A DNA stretch of 64,000 nucleotides from Chelatococcus reniformis (GCF_014640075.1 NZ_BMGG01000004.1:62001-126000); one strand, 5' to 3'. Shown: positions 8,661 to 22,721, counted from the first letter of the stretch. A program made the numbers and translations. Notes: generated by a model from the sequence alone, not told the origin.

Positions 8661-8853
8661 GGAGGCTCGTTCGGCTAGAGGGACGAGAGACCGGGTCTCT
8701 CTCTAGGTTCTGCGCACGGGCGTCAAGCTGAGCCGGCCGCCTTTTCTGCGCTGCAAACTCCGTTCCATGGCGGCTTCGTTCGCGCTGCAGCCGATCGATT
8801 CAAGCTTTCTTAAGCGGCGAGCTGTCCTCTGGCTGGATGGCGAGGGATCGATC

Positions 8854-9996
8854 ATGACGGCTCCGGTTAGGACTGCTGGCGGGCGCGGGCGTGGGTTCGT
8901 GGACCGGGCGGTGCGTCTTGGCCGCTCGGGCGCCGCGCTCGCCGTTTGCGCCCTGGCCGGCTGCGCCGGCTCGCCGATCCTGCCCGGCCCCAGCGAGACC
9001 GCAGTAACCGGCTCGATTGCGCCGGCCGCTGTCGAACCCGCAACCGGGATGGCGACAGGCGATTTCGGCGCCTTCGTCGCGCACCTGTGGCCCGAGGCGC
9101 AGGCGCGGGGCATCTCGCGCGCCACCTTCGATGCCGCGTTCGCCGGCGTCAGGCCCGATCCCAGGATCATCGCGCTGACGCGCCGCCAGGCCGAGTTCGT
9201 GCGGCCGGCCGGAGATTACCTCGCCAAGGCGGTGACGGCCGCCCGGCTGGAGCGGGGCGCAGAGGTCGCCGCCGAATATGCGTCGACATTGAATACGATC
9301 GCCGCCACCTACGGGGTCGACCGTGCCGCTATCGTCGGCGTCTGGGGCATGGAGACGAACTTCGGCAGCAATTTCGGCAAGAACTACGTCATCCGCGCTC
9401 TTGCGACGCTCGCCTTCGAGCGCTACCGGGGCGACTATTTCAAGCGGGAGCTCCTGGTCGCGCTCCAGATCCTGCAGGAGCGGCACATCGCCGTCGGCGA
9501 CATGCAGGGTTCCTGGGCCGGCGCCATGGGCCAGACCCAGTTTATGCCGACCAGCTTCATGGTCTACGCCGTGGACTACGACCGCGACGGCAGGCGCGAT
9601 ATCTGGCGCTCGGTGCCCGATGCGCTCGCCTCCACGGCCAACTACCTCAAGAAGCACGGCTGGATCACCGGGCTGCCGTGGGGGTTCGAGGTGGTGCTGC
9701 CGCCGGGGCCGACGGCCGAGGGCACAAAGCACTCGTTCGCGGCCTGGGCGGCCGCCGGCGCCCGGCGCGCCGATGGCAAGGCGTTCCCCGCGCACGGTGA
9801 GGCGAGTGTGCTGCGCCCGGCGGGCGCCGGGGGGCCGGCCTTCCTGGTGACGCGCAACTTCTTCGTCATCAAGCGCTACAACAATTCAACTTCGTATGCG
9901 CTCGGGGTCGCCCACCTGGGAGACCGCATCTACGGCGGGCCGCCGGTGCAGGCCGCATGGCCGACCGCACCCCTGACGACCGGATCGATCCGCTAG
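8854..9996 (+). CDS. Lytic murein transglycosylase, MltB-like lipoprotein
   Basis: Cleaves the glycan strands of peptidoglycan, leaving 1,6-anhydromuramic ends. From the ATG at 8854 the protein is 380 residues with a signal sequence and lipobox LAGC (lipidated Cys37), so it should be anchored in the outer membrane. The catalytic Glu is Glu167 in VWGMETNFG, followed by the family motifs GSWAGAMGQTQFMP and DGRRDIWRSVPDALAS. The C-terminal part contains the RYNNSTSYALGVAHL segment typical of this family. The upstream ATG at 8767 was rejected because it would bury the signal peptide. It is transcribed divergently from galU. Confidence 0.92.
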   Translation: MTAPVRTAGGRGRGFVDRAVRLGRSGAALAVCALAGCAGSPILPGPSETAVTGSIAPAAVEPATGMATGDFGAFVAHLWPEAQARGISRATFDAAFAGVRPDPRIIALTRRQAEFVRPAGDYLAKAVTAARLERGAEVAAEYASTLNTIAATYGVDRAAIVGVWGMETNFGSNFGKNYVIRALATLAFERYRGDYFKRELLVALQILQERHIAVGDMQGSWAGAMGQTQFMPTSFMVYAVDYDRDGRRDIWRSVPDALASTANYLKKHGWITGLPWGFEVVLPPGPTAEGTKHSFAAWAAAGARRADGKAFPAHGEASVLRPAGAGGPAFLVTRNFFVIKRYNNSTSYALGVAHLGDRIYGGPPVQAAWPTAPLTTGSIR

Positions 9997-10188
9997 ACCG
10001 CTTCCCTTGGGTCTCGAGCCTCCCGCGAGGAACGGGCTCGGTCCGATCGTCGGAGCGAGGGATGCCGATGGAAACGGAGCGTTGCCGACGCCATATGAGC
10101 GCGGGGCTGAACAGGACGCCAGGAAGCGCTATAATGGAGCGGCGGAAGGCTGCTCTGGCGCCGGGGCGGGACGCCGCTTGAGAGGGAC

Positions 10189-11574
10189 ATGACTCACCGT
10201 CGGCTGGTTGCTTTGCTGTGCGCCGTGTTGACCTGCCTGGTGACGGGCGGGCCAACTGTCAGCGCGCTCGACAGCGACCTGCGCAGCCCATTGTTCCAGC
10301 GCTCCGGCCGGCCGCCCCCGCGGCAGTACCGGCCCCCGCCGGTCCCGCAGCGTCCGCCGCCGCCCCGCGGCTTCTTCGAATCGCTGTTCGGCGGCGCCCC
10401 GCCGCCGGCCGCGGCGCCGGCCCGCCCCACCAGGCCCACCTATGTCCATCGCCCGTACTACCGGCCGCTGCAGGCGGAGCCGTCGCCGCGGGCGGATTAT
10501 CGGCGGCTGCGATCCCAGCGCGCCGACGAGGCCGATCGGGCGCGCAGCATTCGCCGCAACGCCTCCCGCTTCGATGGGCAGGCACGCCGGGCAGCGCGTC
10601 GGCCGGCCCGCGAGGTCGTCAAACCCAAGATCAATCCGTCGACCTTCATCGTCGTCTTCGGCGACAGCCTGGGGCAGTCGCTGGCCGAGGGGCTCGATGC
10701 GGCGATGAGCGACAATCAGGACGTGGCGGTCACCGCCAGGACCAGCGGGGAGGCCAGCCTGGCGCGGCCCGAGCCCTACGACCTCGCCAAGGCGGCGCAG
10801 GAGGCGTTGGCCGGCCAGGACAAGATGAGCATCGCCGTGATCATGGTCGGGACCAACGATCGCCAACCGATCAAGGACGGCGAGACGGTGGTCACGCCCG
10901 GCAGCGAGCGTTGGCTCCAGATCTACAGCAGTCGCGTCACGGATCTGGTCAAGACCTTCGTGGACCGCAAGATCCCGGTCATCTGGACCGGCCAGCCACC
11001 GATGAAGGACGACAAGCTGGCGGGCGAGATGGCGGCCCTGAATACGCTCGACCGCGGTCTCGTGGAACGGGCGGGAGGCGTGTTCGTCGACGTGTGGGAA
11101 GCTTTTGTCGACCCTGACAATCGCTACTCGGCCTACGGCCCCGATGTCTCGGGCGAGAAGATCAAGCTGCGTACCAACGACGGCATCCATTTCACCAAAG
11201 CCGGCGAACGTAAGTTGGCTCACTTCGTCACTGTCGAGATCCGGCGCATCCTCGACCTGAGAGCGGCGGTCGCGGGCCTGCCGATCAGGCCGTCGACCCT
11301 GGACCCGGCCGACCCGGCGGAGCTCGTCGACCGCCAGATGACGACCCTGCCCGAACCGCCCGGCAGCGTGGGCCTCACGGTCAAGCCTCTGGCCGGGCCG
11401 ATCCTGCCGCTGACGGAGATCGAAGTGACCCCCGGCGGCGTGCTGCTGGCGGCGGCCCCGAAAGCGACGGGCGATGCGTCGGTGCTGATCGAGCGTGTGT
11501 TCGGCGAGGGCCACGCCGTCGACCCGCGGCCGGGCCGGGCCGACGATTTCCGCTGGCCCAAGCAGGGGTCGTAG
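10189..11574 (+). CDS. Exported SGNH/GDSL hydrolase-like protein (DUF459)
   Basis: 461-residue secreted protein. A cleavable signal peptide (about 1-26) is followed by a long Pro/Arg-rich, probably disordered stretch (about 35-140). The SGNH domain starts near residue 150: block I is GDSLGQSLAEG with Ser160, the GTND motif follows about 65 residues later, and the catalytic pair is DGIHF with Asp331 and His334. The family is DUF459, related to SGNH esterases; members are often linked with envelope polymer modification, but no substrate is established. The C-terminal about 100 residues have no recognised domain. It stands alone between the transglycosylase and gltD. Confidence 0.82.
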   Translation: MTHRRLVALLCAVLTCLVTGGPTVSALDSDLRSPLFQRSGRPPPRQYRPPPVPQRPPPPRGFFESLFGGAPPPAAAPARPTRPTYVHRPYYRPLQAEPSPRADYRRLRSQRADEADRARSIRRNASRFDGQARRAARRPAREVVKPKINPSTFIVVFGDSLGQSLAEGLDAAMSDNQDVAVTARTSGEASLARPEPYDLAKAAQEALAGQDKMSIAVIMVGTNDRQPIKDGETVVTPGSERWLQIYSSRVTDLVKTFVDRKIPVIWTGQPPMKDDKLAGEMAALNTLDRGLVERAGGVFVDVWEAFVDPDNRYSAYGPDVSGEKIKLRTNDGIHFTKAGERKLAHFVTVEIRRILDLRAAVAGLPIRPSTLDPADPAELVDRQMTTLPEPPGSVGLTVKPLAGPILPLTEIEVTPGGVLLAAAPKATGDASVLIERVFGEGHAVDPRPGRADDFRWPKQGS

Positions 11575-11604
11575 AGGGGACGCCGGCGGCTGTGCGGCTC
11601 CCGC

Positions 11605-13014
11605 TCACCGCGGCAGCGTCGAACGGCCCTGCAAAAACTCGTCGACCGAACGTGCGCACTGGCGTCCTTCGCGGATGGCCCACACCACCAGCGACTGGCC
11701 GCGCCGCATGTCGCCGGCGGAGAAGACCTTGTCGCGCGAGGCGCGGTAGTCACGCGTGTTGGCAGCGACGTTGCCGCGCGGGTCGAAGCCCACGGCCAGC
11801 TCGCTCAGCAGGCCGTCGTGCACCGGCTGGATGAAGCCCATGGCGAGCAGCACCAGATCGGCCTTGAGCTCGAACTCGGTGCCGGGCACGGGCTTGAAGC
11901 CGGCGTCGACACGGGTGCAGGCGACCGCTTTGACATGGCCCCTTTCGCCGACAAACCGGGTGGTGGAGACGGCGAACTCGCGCGCCGCTCCTTCCTCGTG
12001 GCTCGACGAGGTGCGCAGCTTCAGCGGCCAATCGGGCCAAGTGATCAGCTTGTTCTCCTTCTCGGGCGGCAGCGGCATGATCTCGAGCTGGGTCACCGAC
12101 AGCGCACCCTGGCGGACCGAGGTGCCGATGCAGTCCGAGCCCGTATCGCCGCCGCCGATGACGACGACATGCTTGCCCGAGGCGAGGATGGGCTTGCCGA
12201 TGTCCACGTTCTCGCGGCGGTTCTGCTGCGGCAGGAAGTCCATCGCGAAGTGGACGCCGTCGAGTTCGCGGCCGCCGAGGGGCAGATCGCGCGGCTGTTC
12301 GGCACCGCCGGCGAGGACGACGGCGTCGTGCGTGTCGAGCAGCTCCTGGGCCGGCACGGTGACGCCGACGTGGCAGTTGTAGTGGAAGGTGACGCCTTCC
12401 GCCTCCATCTGCGCCACCCGCCGGTCGATGTGGTGCTTCTCCATCTTGAAATCGGGGATGCCGTAGCGCAGCAGGCCACCGGCCCGGCCGTGCTTCTCGA
12501 ACACATGCACGTCATGCCCGGCACGGGCGAGCTGCTGGGCGCAGGCGAGCCCCGCCGGGCCCGAGCCCACGACCGCGATCCGCTTGCCGGTCCGCGTCGC
12601 CGGCGGATGTGGCACGATCCACCCTGCGGCCCAGCCCTTGTCGACGATGGCGCATTCGATCGTCTTGATGGTCACCGGCGCGTCGGTGAGGTTCAGCGTG
12701 CACGAGGCTTCGCAGGGGGCCGGGCAGATCCGGCCGGTAAACTCAGGGAAATTGTTGGTGGAGTGGAGGTTGCGCAGCGCCTCCTGCCAATTGTCGTGGT
12801 AGACGAGGTCGTTCCAGTCCGGGATCTGGTTGTTCACCGGACAGCCGTTGTGACAATACGGGATGCCGCAGTCCATGCAGCGCGCCGCCTGGTCACGGGT
12901 GCCTTGTTCGCCCAGCGGGATCACGAATTCCTGGTAATGGCGAATGCGATCCGACGCAGGCCGATACTTGCGGTCCTGACGATCGATCTCCATGAAGCCG
13001 GTCACCTTGCCCAT
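11605..13014 (-). CDS. gltD: Glutamate synthase small (beta) subunit
   Basis: Supplies electrons from NADPH to the large subunit for glutamate formation from glutamine and 2-oxoglutarate. The 469-residue protein has the N-terminal cysteine clusters for two 4Fe-4S centres ([14 protein letters not shown] from Cys46, and CPAPCEASC about residue 97), the FAD fold motif [14 protein letters not shown] near 150, and the NADPH fold [12 protein letters not shown] near 290. It is downstream of gltB on the same strand with a 142-base gap, the common gltBD arrangement. Confidence 0.97.
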   Translation of the reverse strand: MGKVTGFMEIDRQDRKYRPASDRIRHYQEFVIPLGEQGTRDQAARCMDCGIPYCHNGCPVNNQIPDWNDLVYHDNWQEALRNLHSTNNFPEFTGRICPAPCEASCTLNLTDAPVTIKTIECAIVDKGWAAGWIVPHPPATRTGKRIAVVGSGPAGLACAQQLARAGHDVHVFEKHGRAGGLLRYGIPDFKMEKHHIDRRVAQMEAEGVTFHYNCHVGVTVPAQELLDTHDAVVLAGGAEQPRDLPLGGRELDGVHFAMDFLPQQNRRENVDIGKPILASGKHVVVIGGGDTGSDCIGTSVRQGALSVTQLEIMPLPPEKENKLITWPDWPLKLRTSSSHEEGAAREFAVSTTRFVGERGHVKAVACTRVDAGFKPVPGTEFELKADLVLLAMGFIQPVHDGLLSELAVGFDPRGNVAANTRDYRASRDKVFSAGDMRRGQSLVVWAIREGRQCARSVDEFLQGRSTLPR

Positions 13015-13156
13015 TGCTTGCGAAAGCCCCTCTCACGCATCCGGTGCGTGCCACAATTTAGCTATTCGAATTCCAGTCTGCGCGGAAGCGGAGAGAAGCG
13101 TGCGCGGGCGGAAACGGCCGGCCGGAGGGCCGGGTGCTCCGCCCGCGCCGACGGTC

Positions 13157-17854
<4,698 letters not shown>

Positions 17855-18250
17855 GTCAGCCCCCGAACGCCAAGACTTTCACTGCCGTGAAGCACGGCAA
17901 TATCGATGCCAGATCGCCCGGCCGGCTCCCCTCGGGGAAGCCCGCCGGCACTCGCGTTGTCGAGGTTCGGTCGCTCTGGCCCTGCGCCCGCACCTCGCGG
18001 GCCCGGCCAGCCGTCAGGCTGCGCGCGCGCCCATTGTCCGCACGACGCGGACAGTCGGTTTCAGGCTCTTTCGATCAGCCGCATTCATCTGCGCTGCCAT
18101 TGTGGCCCGCCCTGTCCGACAGGTCGAGAGCGCGCGTGCGCGCGCTCCCTGGGAAAAAATGGACAGCAGGGCTGTCCTACCCTCACATTGGCAGATTTCT
18201 AGACTGTGCACAAGGGCGGCGGCCCCGCGCCCATTGCATCGCCCGTGCAT
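17855..18250. other. Intergenic region between gltB and hsp20, no gene seen
   Basis: About 400 bases upstream of gltB and downstream of hsp20. Open frames here are short, Arg/Ala-rich and lack homology-like features. The region should hold the gltB promoter; I see no clear sigma-54 GG-N10-GC element that I would defend. Confidence 0.5.
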
Positions 18251-18276
18251 GAAAAAGGCGCCCCGAGGGGCGCCTT
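18251..18276 (-). terminator. Intrinsic terminator of hsp20
   Basis: On the minus strand, GGCGCCCC-TC-GGGGCGCC forms a perfect 8-bp GC stem (10 bp with flanking A:T pairs) followed by TTTTTC. It lies 29 bases after the hsp20 stop codon. Confidence 0.85.
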
Positions 18277-18304
18277 CCGTGGTCGTCGGCGATGCGTTGG
18301 GCTG

Positions 18305-18799
18305 TCAGGCCGCGACTTTCGTCTCGACGGTCTCGACCTTTGCGTCGATGACCGGGGCTTCCACCCCGTTGCCCTTGCCGCCGATGGGGATCTGGCGCGG
18401 CTTCTTGGCCTCCGGGATCTCACGGACGAGCTCGACGTGCAGCAAGCCGTTGCGGAGCTCGGCTCCAACGACCTGCACGTGGTCGGCCAGCTGGAAGCGG
18501 CGCTCGAACGCTCGCGAGGCGATGCCCTGATAGAGGACCTCGGCCTTGTCGCCGGTCGTCTGGGCGCTCTTGTCGCCGCGGATGCTCAGCGTACCTTCCT
18601 TGACCTCGATGGAGAGCTCGCCCTCAGCGAAGCCAGCGACTGCCACCGTGATGCGATAGGCGTTCTCGCCCGTGCGCTCGATGTTGTAGGGCGGATAGGT
18701 AGGGGCGCTGTCGACCGCCGTCAGCTTGTCCAGCATGTTGAACACGCCGTCGAAACCGACCGTGGAGCGGTAGAGGGGGGACAAATCGAACTGTCGCAT
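18305..18799 (-). CDS. Small heat-shock protein, Hsp20/IbpA family
   Basis: Cytoplasmic ATP-independent holdase that binds unfolding proteins during heat stress. The 164-residue protein opens with MRQFDLSPLYRSTVGFD, typical of the rhizobial class A Hsp20 group, followed by an alpha-crystallin domain (about 32-125; PPYNIERTGENAYRITVAVAGF to the GLLHVEL segment) and a C-terminal tail containing the I-x-I-like RQIPIG anchor. The start at 18799 has a strong site TTGGAGGA seven bases upstream; the longer frame to 18829 does not. A clear intrinsic terminator follows. The leader is structured (see 18800-18920). Confidence 0.94.
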   Translation of the reverse strand: MRQFDLSPLYRSTVGFDGVFNMLDKLTAVDSAPTYPPYNIERTGENAYRITVAVAGFAEGELSIEVKEGTLSIRGDKSAQTTGDKAEVLYQGIASRAFERRFQLADHVQVVGAELRNGLLHVELVREIPEAKKPRQIPIGGKGNGVEAPVIDAKVETVETKVAA

Positions 18800-18920
18800 G
18801 GCATATCCTCCAAGTGAAGCGACATGCAAAATCCGCCTCGTGACGAGCGCGGATCAGCCGGGATGTGCAGCCGTGTGGCCTGCACGCGGCTGAGTTGGGA
18901 ATGGGCCCACGCGATGTCAA
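18800..18920 (-). promoter_or_regulatory. hsp20 promoter candidate and structured 5' leader (possible RNA thermometer)
   Basis: On the minus strand a CTTGACA element (-35 at 18915-18920) lies about 110 bases before the start codon, compatible with a sigma-32 or sigma-70 promoter, though the -10 is weak. The leader holds a strong hairpin at 18831-18854, ATCCGC-CTCG-TGA-CGAG-C-GCGGAT. The Shine-Dalgarno GGAG can pair with a CUUC four bases upstream (CUUC-ACUU-GGAG). This layout recalls ROSE or fourU-type thermometers that control rhizobial hsp20 genes. It is inferred from pairing by eye. Confidence 0.4.
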
Positions 18921-18970
18921 GGTTGGCGTCACGGGGCCGGAATGCCCGGTCGCAGGGGTTGGAGGCGCGC

Positions 18971-19948
18971 GTGGATTTCGTTGAGACGGCCGACAATCCG
19001 ATCCCCGCCGGTGCGGAGTTGATGCCGGTGACGACCGGCGACGGCCGCGTGCTGCGCGCCGTGCGCTGGCCGGCCGCCGCGGGGGCGGCCGAGGTCAAGG
19101 GCACGGTCTTGATCCTCCAGGGCCGGGCCGAGTTCCTGGAGAAGTACTTCGAGACGGTGGGCGATCTGCTAGCCCGCGGCTTTGCGGTCGTGACCTTCGA
19201 CTGGCGCGGGCAGGGCGGATCCGAGCGCGAGCTGGCCAATCCCGCCAAGGGCCATGTCGACGACTTCTCGCTCTACCGGCTGGACCTGGAGGCGGTGCTC
19301 GACCAGGCCGTGTCGCCCGCCTGGCCGCAGCCGCTGTTCGGACTTGCCCATTCCATGGGCGGTGCGGTCCTTTTACAGGCGTTGAGCCAGGGATTTGATC
19401 GCTTTGCACGGGTCGTGACCATTGCGCCGATGGTCGACATCGCGCTGATCGCCATGCCGCGGCTGGCGCGCGCGCTGGCGCAGGGCCTCGACGTGGTGGG
19501 GCTCGGCACCGCCTACGTGCCGGGCGGAGGCGCCCGCTCGATTCAACGCAAGCCGTTCGCGGGCAACCGGGTGAGCGGCGATGCCGTGCGCTATGCCCGC
19601 AACGCGGCCGCCGCGCGGCCCGACATCGCCGTCGGCGACCCCACCATCTCATGGCTCAACGCCGCTTTCCGCTGCATGGCGACGCTCACGGAGCCACGCT
19701 TCGGCGCTGCAATCACGACGCCGATCCTGGTTATCGGCGCCGGGGAGGACAGGATCGTCTCGACGCTCGCCGTGGAGCGCTTCGCCACGCGCCTCAAGAG
19801 CGGCCACGCCATCGTCATCCCGGCGTCGCTGCACGAGGTGTTGATGGAGCGCGAACCGATCCGCGACGCGTTCTTCGCCGCCTTCGATGCCTTCATTCCC
19901 GGCAGCACTGTCGCGCCAGCGACGGCAGCCGCGAAGGCTGCCGGTTAG
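18971..19948 (+). CDS. Alpha/beta hydrolase, lysophospholipase (PldB-like)
   Basis: 325-residue serine hydrolase. The fold markers are GRAEFLEKYFETVGDLLARG, the oxyanion region FDWRGQGGS, the nucleophile elbow GLAHSMGGAV (Ser in HSMG), a C-terminal acid in the GAGEDRIVS segment, and the catalytic His in ASLHEVLMER. This order matches the monoacylglycerol lipase/lysophospholipase L2 group. The GTG at 18971 follows GGAGG (18961-18965) with suitable spacing and homology starts just after it; an ATG at 18914 is an alternative. It overlaps the convergent lipoprotein gene by 4 bases. Natural substrate is not known. Confidence 0.85.
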   Translation: MDFVETADNPIPAGAELMPVTTGDGRVLRAVRWPAAAGAAEVKGTVLILQGRAEFLEKYFETVGDLLARGFAVVTFDWRGQGGSERELANPAKGHVDDFSLYRLDLEAVLDQAVSPAWPQPLFGLAHSMGGAVLLQALSQGFDRFARVVTIAPMVDIALIAMPRLARALAQGLDVVGLGTAYVPGGGARSIQRKPFAGNRVSGDAVRYARNAAAARPDIAVGDPTISWLNAAFRCMATLTEPRFGAAITTPILVIGAGEDRIVSTLAVERFATRLKSGHAIVIPASLHEVLMEREPIRDAFFAAFDAFIPGSTVAPATAAAKAAG

Positions 19949-20385
19949 CTCTCTCCGCGCGTGCCGCGGCCGCGCCGCGGCTTCGCCGCCGGCCTGCTTT
20001 CGATCGGCACCATGTTGGCGATGACCGGATTGGGCGTGTGATCCAGCGGCGCTCCCGTTGCCGCGTCGACGCCCACCCCGATCACGCCGCCGATCAGGAT
20101 GTTGCCGGCAAGCCCCGCTGCGCCGCCGCCGCTGAGCCGCGTCGTCACCGGTATCTGGACCGGGTAGTGGCCGTCGAGCGAGAAGGTGGCGACGAACTCC
20201 TGCTTGCGTGGCACGTCCCAGATGCAGGGCGCCGCCGGGCAGCTCATGCCCATGTTCGACACCACCTGCGCGCCGGGCGGATTGGACTCCACCGTGACCT
20301 TCTCCGTGGTCCCGCGCACGACCGTGCCGCAGCCCGCGCCAACGAGCGCCGCGGCCGCAGCCGCAGCGAAAAACACCTTGTACAT
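19945..20385 (-). CDS. Small putative lipoprotein with PEGA-like segment
   Basis: 146-residue protein with an Ala-rich signal sequence and a lipobox-like VGAGC (Cys19). The mature part begins GTVVRGTTEKVTVESNPPGAQV, which resembles the start of PEGA-type extracellular domains (beta-rich, SxPxGAxV). Two further Cys (CPAAPC) may form a disulphide. A Gly-rich hydrophobic stretch (GGGAAGLAGNILIGGVIGVG) follows, as in a family of small alphaproteobacterial lipoproteins of unknown function. The tail is Arg-rich. No enzymatic role is apparent. Confidence 0.7.
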   Translation of the reverse strand: MYKVFFAAAAAAALVGAGCGTVVRGTTEKVTVESNPPGAQVVSNMGMSCPAAPCIWDVPRKQEFVATFSLDGHYPVQIPVTTRLSGGGAAGLAGNILIGGVIGVGVDAATGAPLDHTPNPVIANMVPIESRPAAKPRRGRGTRGES

Positions 20386-20533
20386 GAAATGCCCCCAATT
20401 CCCTCGTGCGGCCTAGCCACGCGGCAACCAGGAGTCGATAGGACTTTCGGTTAAGCGGAGCCTGCGCAGTAAGCGGCAGCTGGCGGGCGCGCGCCCGGCC
20501 GCGCTGGCGCTGCCGATGGAGGCTCGTGCCGTG

Positions 20534-21325
20534 TTAGACGGCGCCCCGGGCGAGCAACTCGAGCGCCTGCTCGTGCACGCGGGGGTCACCCGCCGCCACG
20601 ACGGCGCCGCCGCCGGTGACCGGCCCCCCGTCCCAGGTGGTGATGACGCCCCCTGCGCCCTCGATGATCGGCACCAGCGGCACGATATCGCACGCCTTGA
20701 GCCCGGCCTCGACCACCAGGTCGATGTGGCCGGCGGCGAGCAGGCAATAGGCGTAGCAGTCCGTGCCGAAGCGGGTGAGCTGGCAGGCGCGCTCCACCCG
20801 GTCAAATGCATCGAGCGCGCCGCCCTCGAAGAGCCGCGGCGAGGTCGAGGCCAGGGTGGCGGAGGCCAGCTCCGCACAGCGCCGGGTGCGGATGACGCGC
20901 TGCTCGTCGCCCCGCCGGTAGCCGCTCTCACCGCCGTCGCCGAAAAACCGCTCGCCGATGAAGGGCTGGTGCATGAGCCCGTAGGCGGGGTGGCCATGGT
21001 GCTTGAGCCCGATCAACGTACCCCACAGCGGCAGCCCGCTGATGAAGGCGCGCGTCCCGTCGATCGGGTCGAGCACCCAGACATACTCGGCGTCGGGGCG
21101 TTCGTCGTCGAACTCCTCGCCCTCGATGCCATGGGCCGGAAAGGTGCGGCGGATCATCGACCGCATCACCGATTCGGCGGCGCGATCCGCCTCCGTCACC
21201 GGATCGAAGTCTCCGTGCGACGACTTGTTCTCGGCGATCAACGTGGAGCGGAAGAAGGGATTGATCGTCCGGCCCGACACGTCCGCGAGCTCATTGACGA
21301 AGGCGCCGAAATCCACCGCGGTCAT
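20534..21325 (-). CDS. hisN: Histidinol-phosphatase, inositol monophosphatase-like (HisN type)
   Basis: 263-residue metal-dependent phosphatase of the IMPase superfamily. It has the first metal site in GIEGEEF, the core DPIDGTRAFISGLP motif, the WGTLIGL segment, and the C-terminal GLKACDIVPLVPIIEGAGG containing the last metal-binding Asp. The DGTRAFI-x-G-LPLWG variant and the C-terminus fit the HisN-type histidinol-phosphatases of Alphaproteobacteria better than SuhB. It would carry out the penultimate histidine-biosynthetic step. No other his genes lie nearby. Confidence 0.87.
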   Translation of the reverse strand: MTAVDFGAFVNELADVSGRTINPFFRSTLIAENKSSHGDFDPVTEADRAAESVMRSMIRRTFPAHGIEGEEFDDERPDAEYVWVLDPIDGTRAFISGLPLWGTLIGLKHHGHPAYGLMHQPFIGERFFGDGGESGYRRGDEQRVIRTRRCAELASATLASTSPRLFEGGALDAFDRVERACQLTRFGTDCYAYCLLAAGHIDLVVEAGLKACDIVPLVPIIEGAGGVITTWDGGPVTGGGAVVAAGDPRVHEQALELLARGAV

Positions 21326-21484
21326 GGCCTGTCCTCAAAGCCGGTGCCCGAGCGCCGGGCCTGGCCCGTGTGGATAGCAAAAAGACGTGAAGGTTCAAAC
21401 GTTTCCGAAGCGCGATGCCGAAAACGCGGCCGGCACGGCATCTCGCCACTTGCATTTTGTGCGGTGCGATGGCATCTTGTTGCA

Positions 21485-21570
21485 GTGCGGTACCGTCCTT
21501 GACGGGATCGCTGCCCTCCTTGGGCGTTTCCTCCCTAGACTTGGGCCGCACTTCGGTGCGGCCCTTTTTA
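21485..21570 (+). ncRNA. Probable trans-acting small RNA, alpha-r14/suhB-like
   Basis: No gene fits this interval, yet a textbook intrinsic terminator sits on the plus strand: GGGCCGCAC-TTCG-GTGCGGCCC followed by TTTTTA (21543-21570). Just before it are two anti-Shine-Dalgarno-like motifs, CCCTCCTTGG and TTTCCTCCCTAG. The string GGGCGTTTCCTCCCTAGACTT resembles, from memory, the conserved core of the alpha-r14 (Rfam suhB) RNA family. A possible promoter is TTGCAT (21450-21455) with a 17-base gap to CATCTT (21473-21478), giving a transcript of about 86 nt. The 5' end and family name are inferred. Confidence 0.6.
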
Positions 21571-21646
21571 TGGGGGCGGTGTCCGTCCCCCCGTTCGGGG
21601 CGGCCGCGCCATTCCGCACCTGGCCCACAGTGGCCGTGCCCGCCGG

Positions 21647-22537
21647 CTACTCGGCCGCGATCGAACGCGGCATCGAATCAGTGGCGACCCGCGCGACGAA
21701 CTCGCCGAACACCTGGGTCAGGTGCTCCGCCAACGTCGCCCAGCCTTCGTTCGGCTCCAGCGTCCGCTCATCCATGTAGAGGCCCCGGTTGATCTCCACC
21801 TGAATGGCATGCCGGAAGGTGGCCGGGGCGCCGTAGTGCTCGGTGATGAAGCCGCCGGCATAGGGCTTGTTGCGGGCGACCGTGTAGCCCAGCGCGCTGA
21901 ACAGAGCCTCCAGCAAGTCGGTCACCCGGCCGTCGCAGCTGGTGCCGTACCGGTCGCCGAGGACGATGTCGGCGGTCTGTCCCTCATGGCGCGGCAGGCT
22001 GGTGGACGGCATGGAGTGGCAGTCGACCAGCACCACGGTGCCGAACTGCCTGAGCGTGCGCGTCGCCAGATGCCGAAGGACCCGGTGGTAAGGCTTGTAG
22101 AGATGCTCGATGCGCTGCAGCGCCGCCGCTACCGGCAGCCGGGCGCGGTAGATGTCGTGGCCGTCGGCGACGATGCGCGGAATGGTGCCGAGGCCGCCGG
22201 CGACCCGCATCGATCGACTGTTGGCATACGCCGGCAGCGGTCCGTCGAACATGCGGGGGTCGAGCTCGTAAGGTTCGCGATTGACGTCCAGATAGGCTCT
22301 GGGGAAGCGCGCGCTCATCAGCGGCGCGCCGAAACGCACGATCGGGCCGAACAGCAGATCCACGTGCGCGTCCTCGGACCGGCGCAACGACAACGGGTCG
22401 AGCCGTGAGGAGGCCAGAAAATTCGGCGGATAGACGCGCCCGGCATGCGGCGCGTTGAACACCACCGGCACGGATTGCCGCATCGGCTCGGTGAGCACGA
22501 AAGGCGGATCGAACGTCGAGTCCGGCGGGGATTGCAT
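21647..22537 (-). CDS. N-formylglutamate amidohydrolase family protein
   Basis: 296-residue FGase-family enzyme. N-formylglutamate amidohydrolase releases glutamate and formate in histidine degradation, and the family also includes related deformylases. Visible motifs are VVFNAPHAGRVYP near residue 24, SARFPRAYLDVNREPYELD, the VDCHSMPS segment with a conserved His, GDRYGTSCDG, and the HAIQVEINRGLYMDE stretch. The start at 22537 is chosen because homology begins there. It is divergent from cpdR, an arrangement seen in related genomes. No hut genes are near, so the precise substrate is uncertain. Confidence 0.88.
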   Translation of the reverse strand: MQSPPDSTFDPPFVLTEPMRQSVPVVFNAPHAGRVYPPNFLASSRLDPLSLRRSEDAHVDLLFGPIVRFGAPLMSARFPRAYLDVNREPYELDPRMFDGPLPAYANSRSMRVAGGLGTIPRIVADGHDIYRARLPVAAALQRIEHLYKPYHRVLRHLATRTLRQFGTVVLVDCHSMPSTSLPRHEGQTADIVLGDRYGTSCDGRVTDLLEALFSALGYTVARNKPYAGGFITEHYGAPATFRHAIQVEINRGLYMDERTLEPNEGWATLAEHLTQVFGEFVARVATDSMPRSIAAE

Positions 22538-22721
22538 CAAATGGGAACCGCTCGCAGGCCGAAGAGCTACGGGAGAGAACTTTGGCTTCGAAAATGGCGG
22601 ATGTCCATGATGACGATGGGCTGACGGACACGTCGCCCGTCGGCCTTGGCTTGCCCTATTCACAGCTTCTTTACGGCGGGCAGTCTTTATGGTCGAACGA
22701 CCCAGTCGCCCCGTGAAGCCG

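Noticed and set aside
21571..21610. Second hairpin CCCCCCGTTCGGGG as a terminator for the amidohydrolase gene
   Set aside because: No uridine run on the minus strand and the pairing is short; not supportable.
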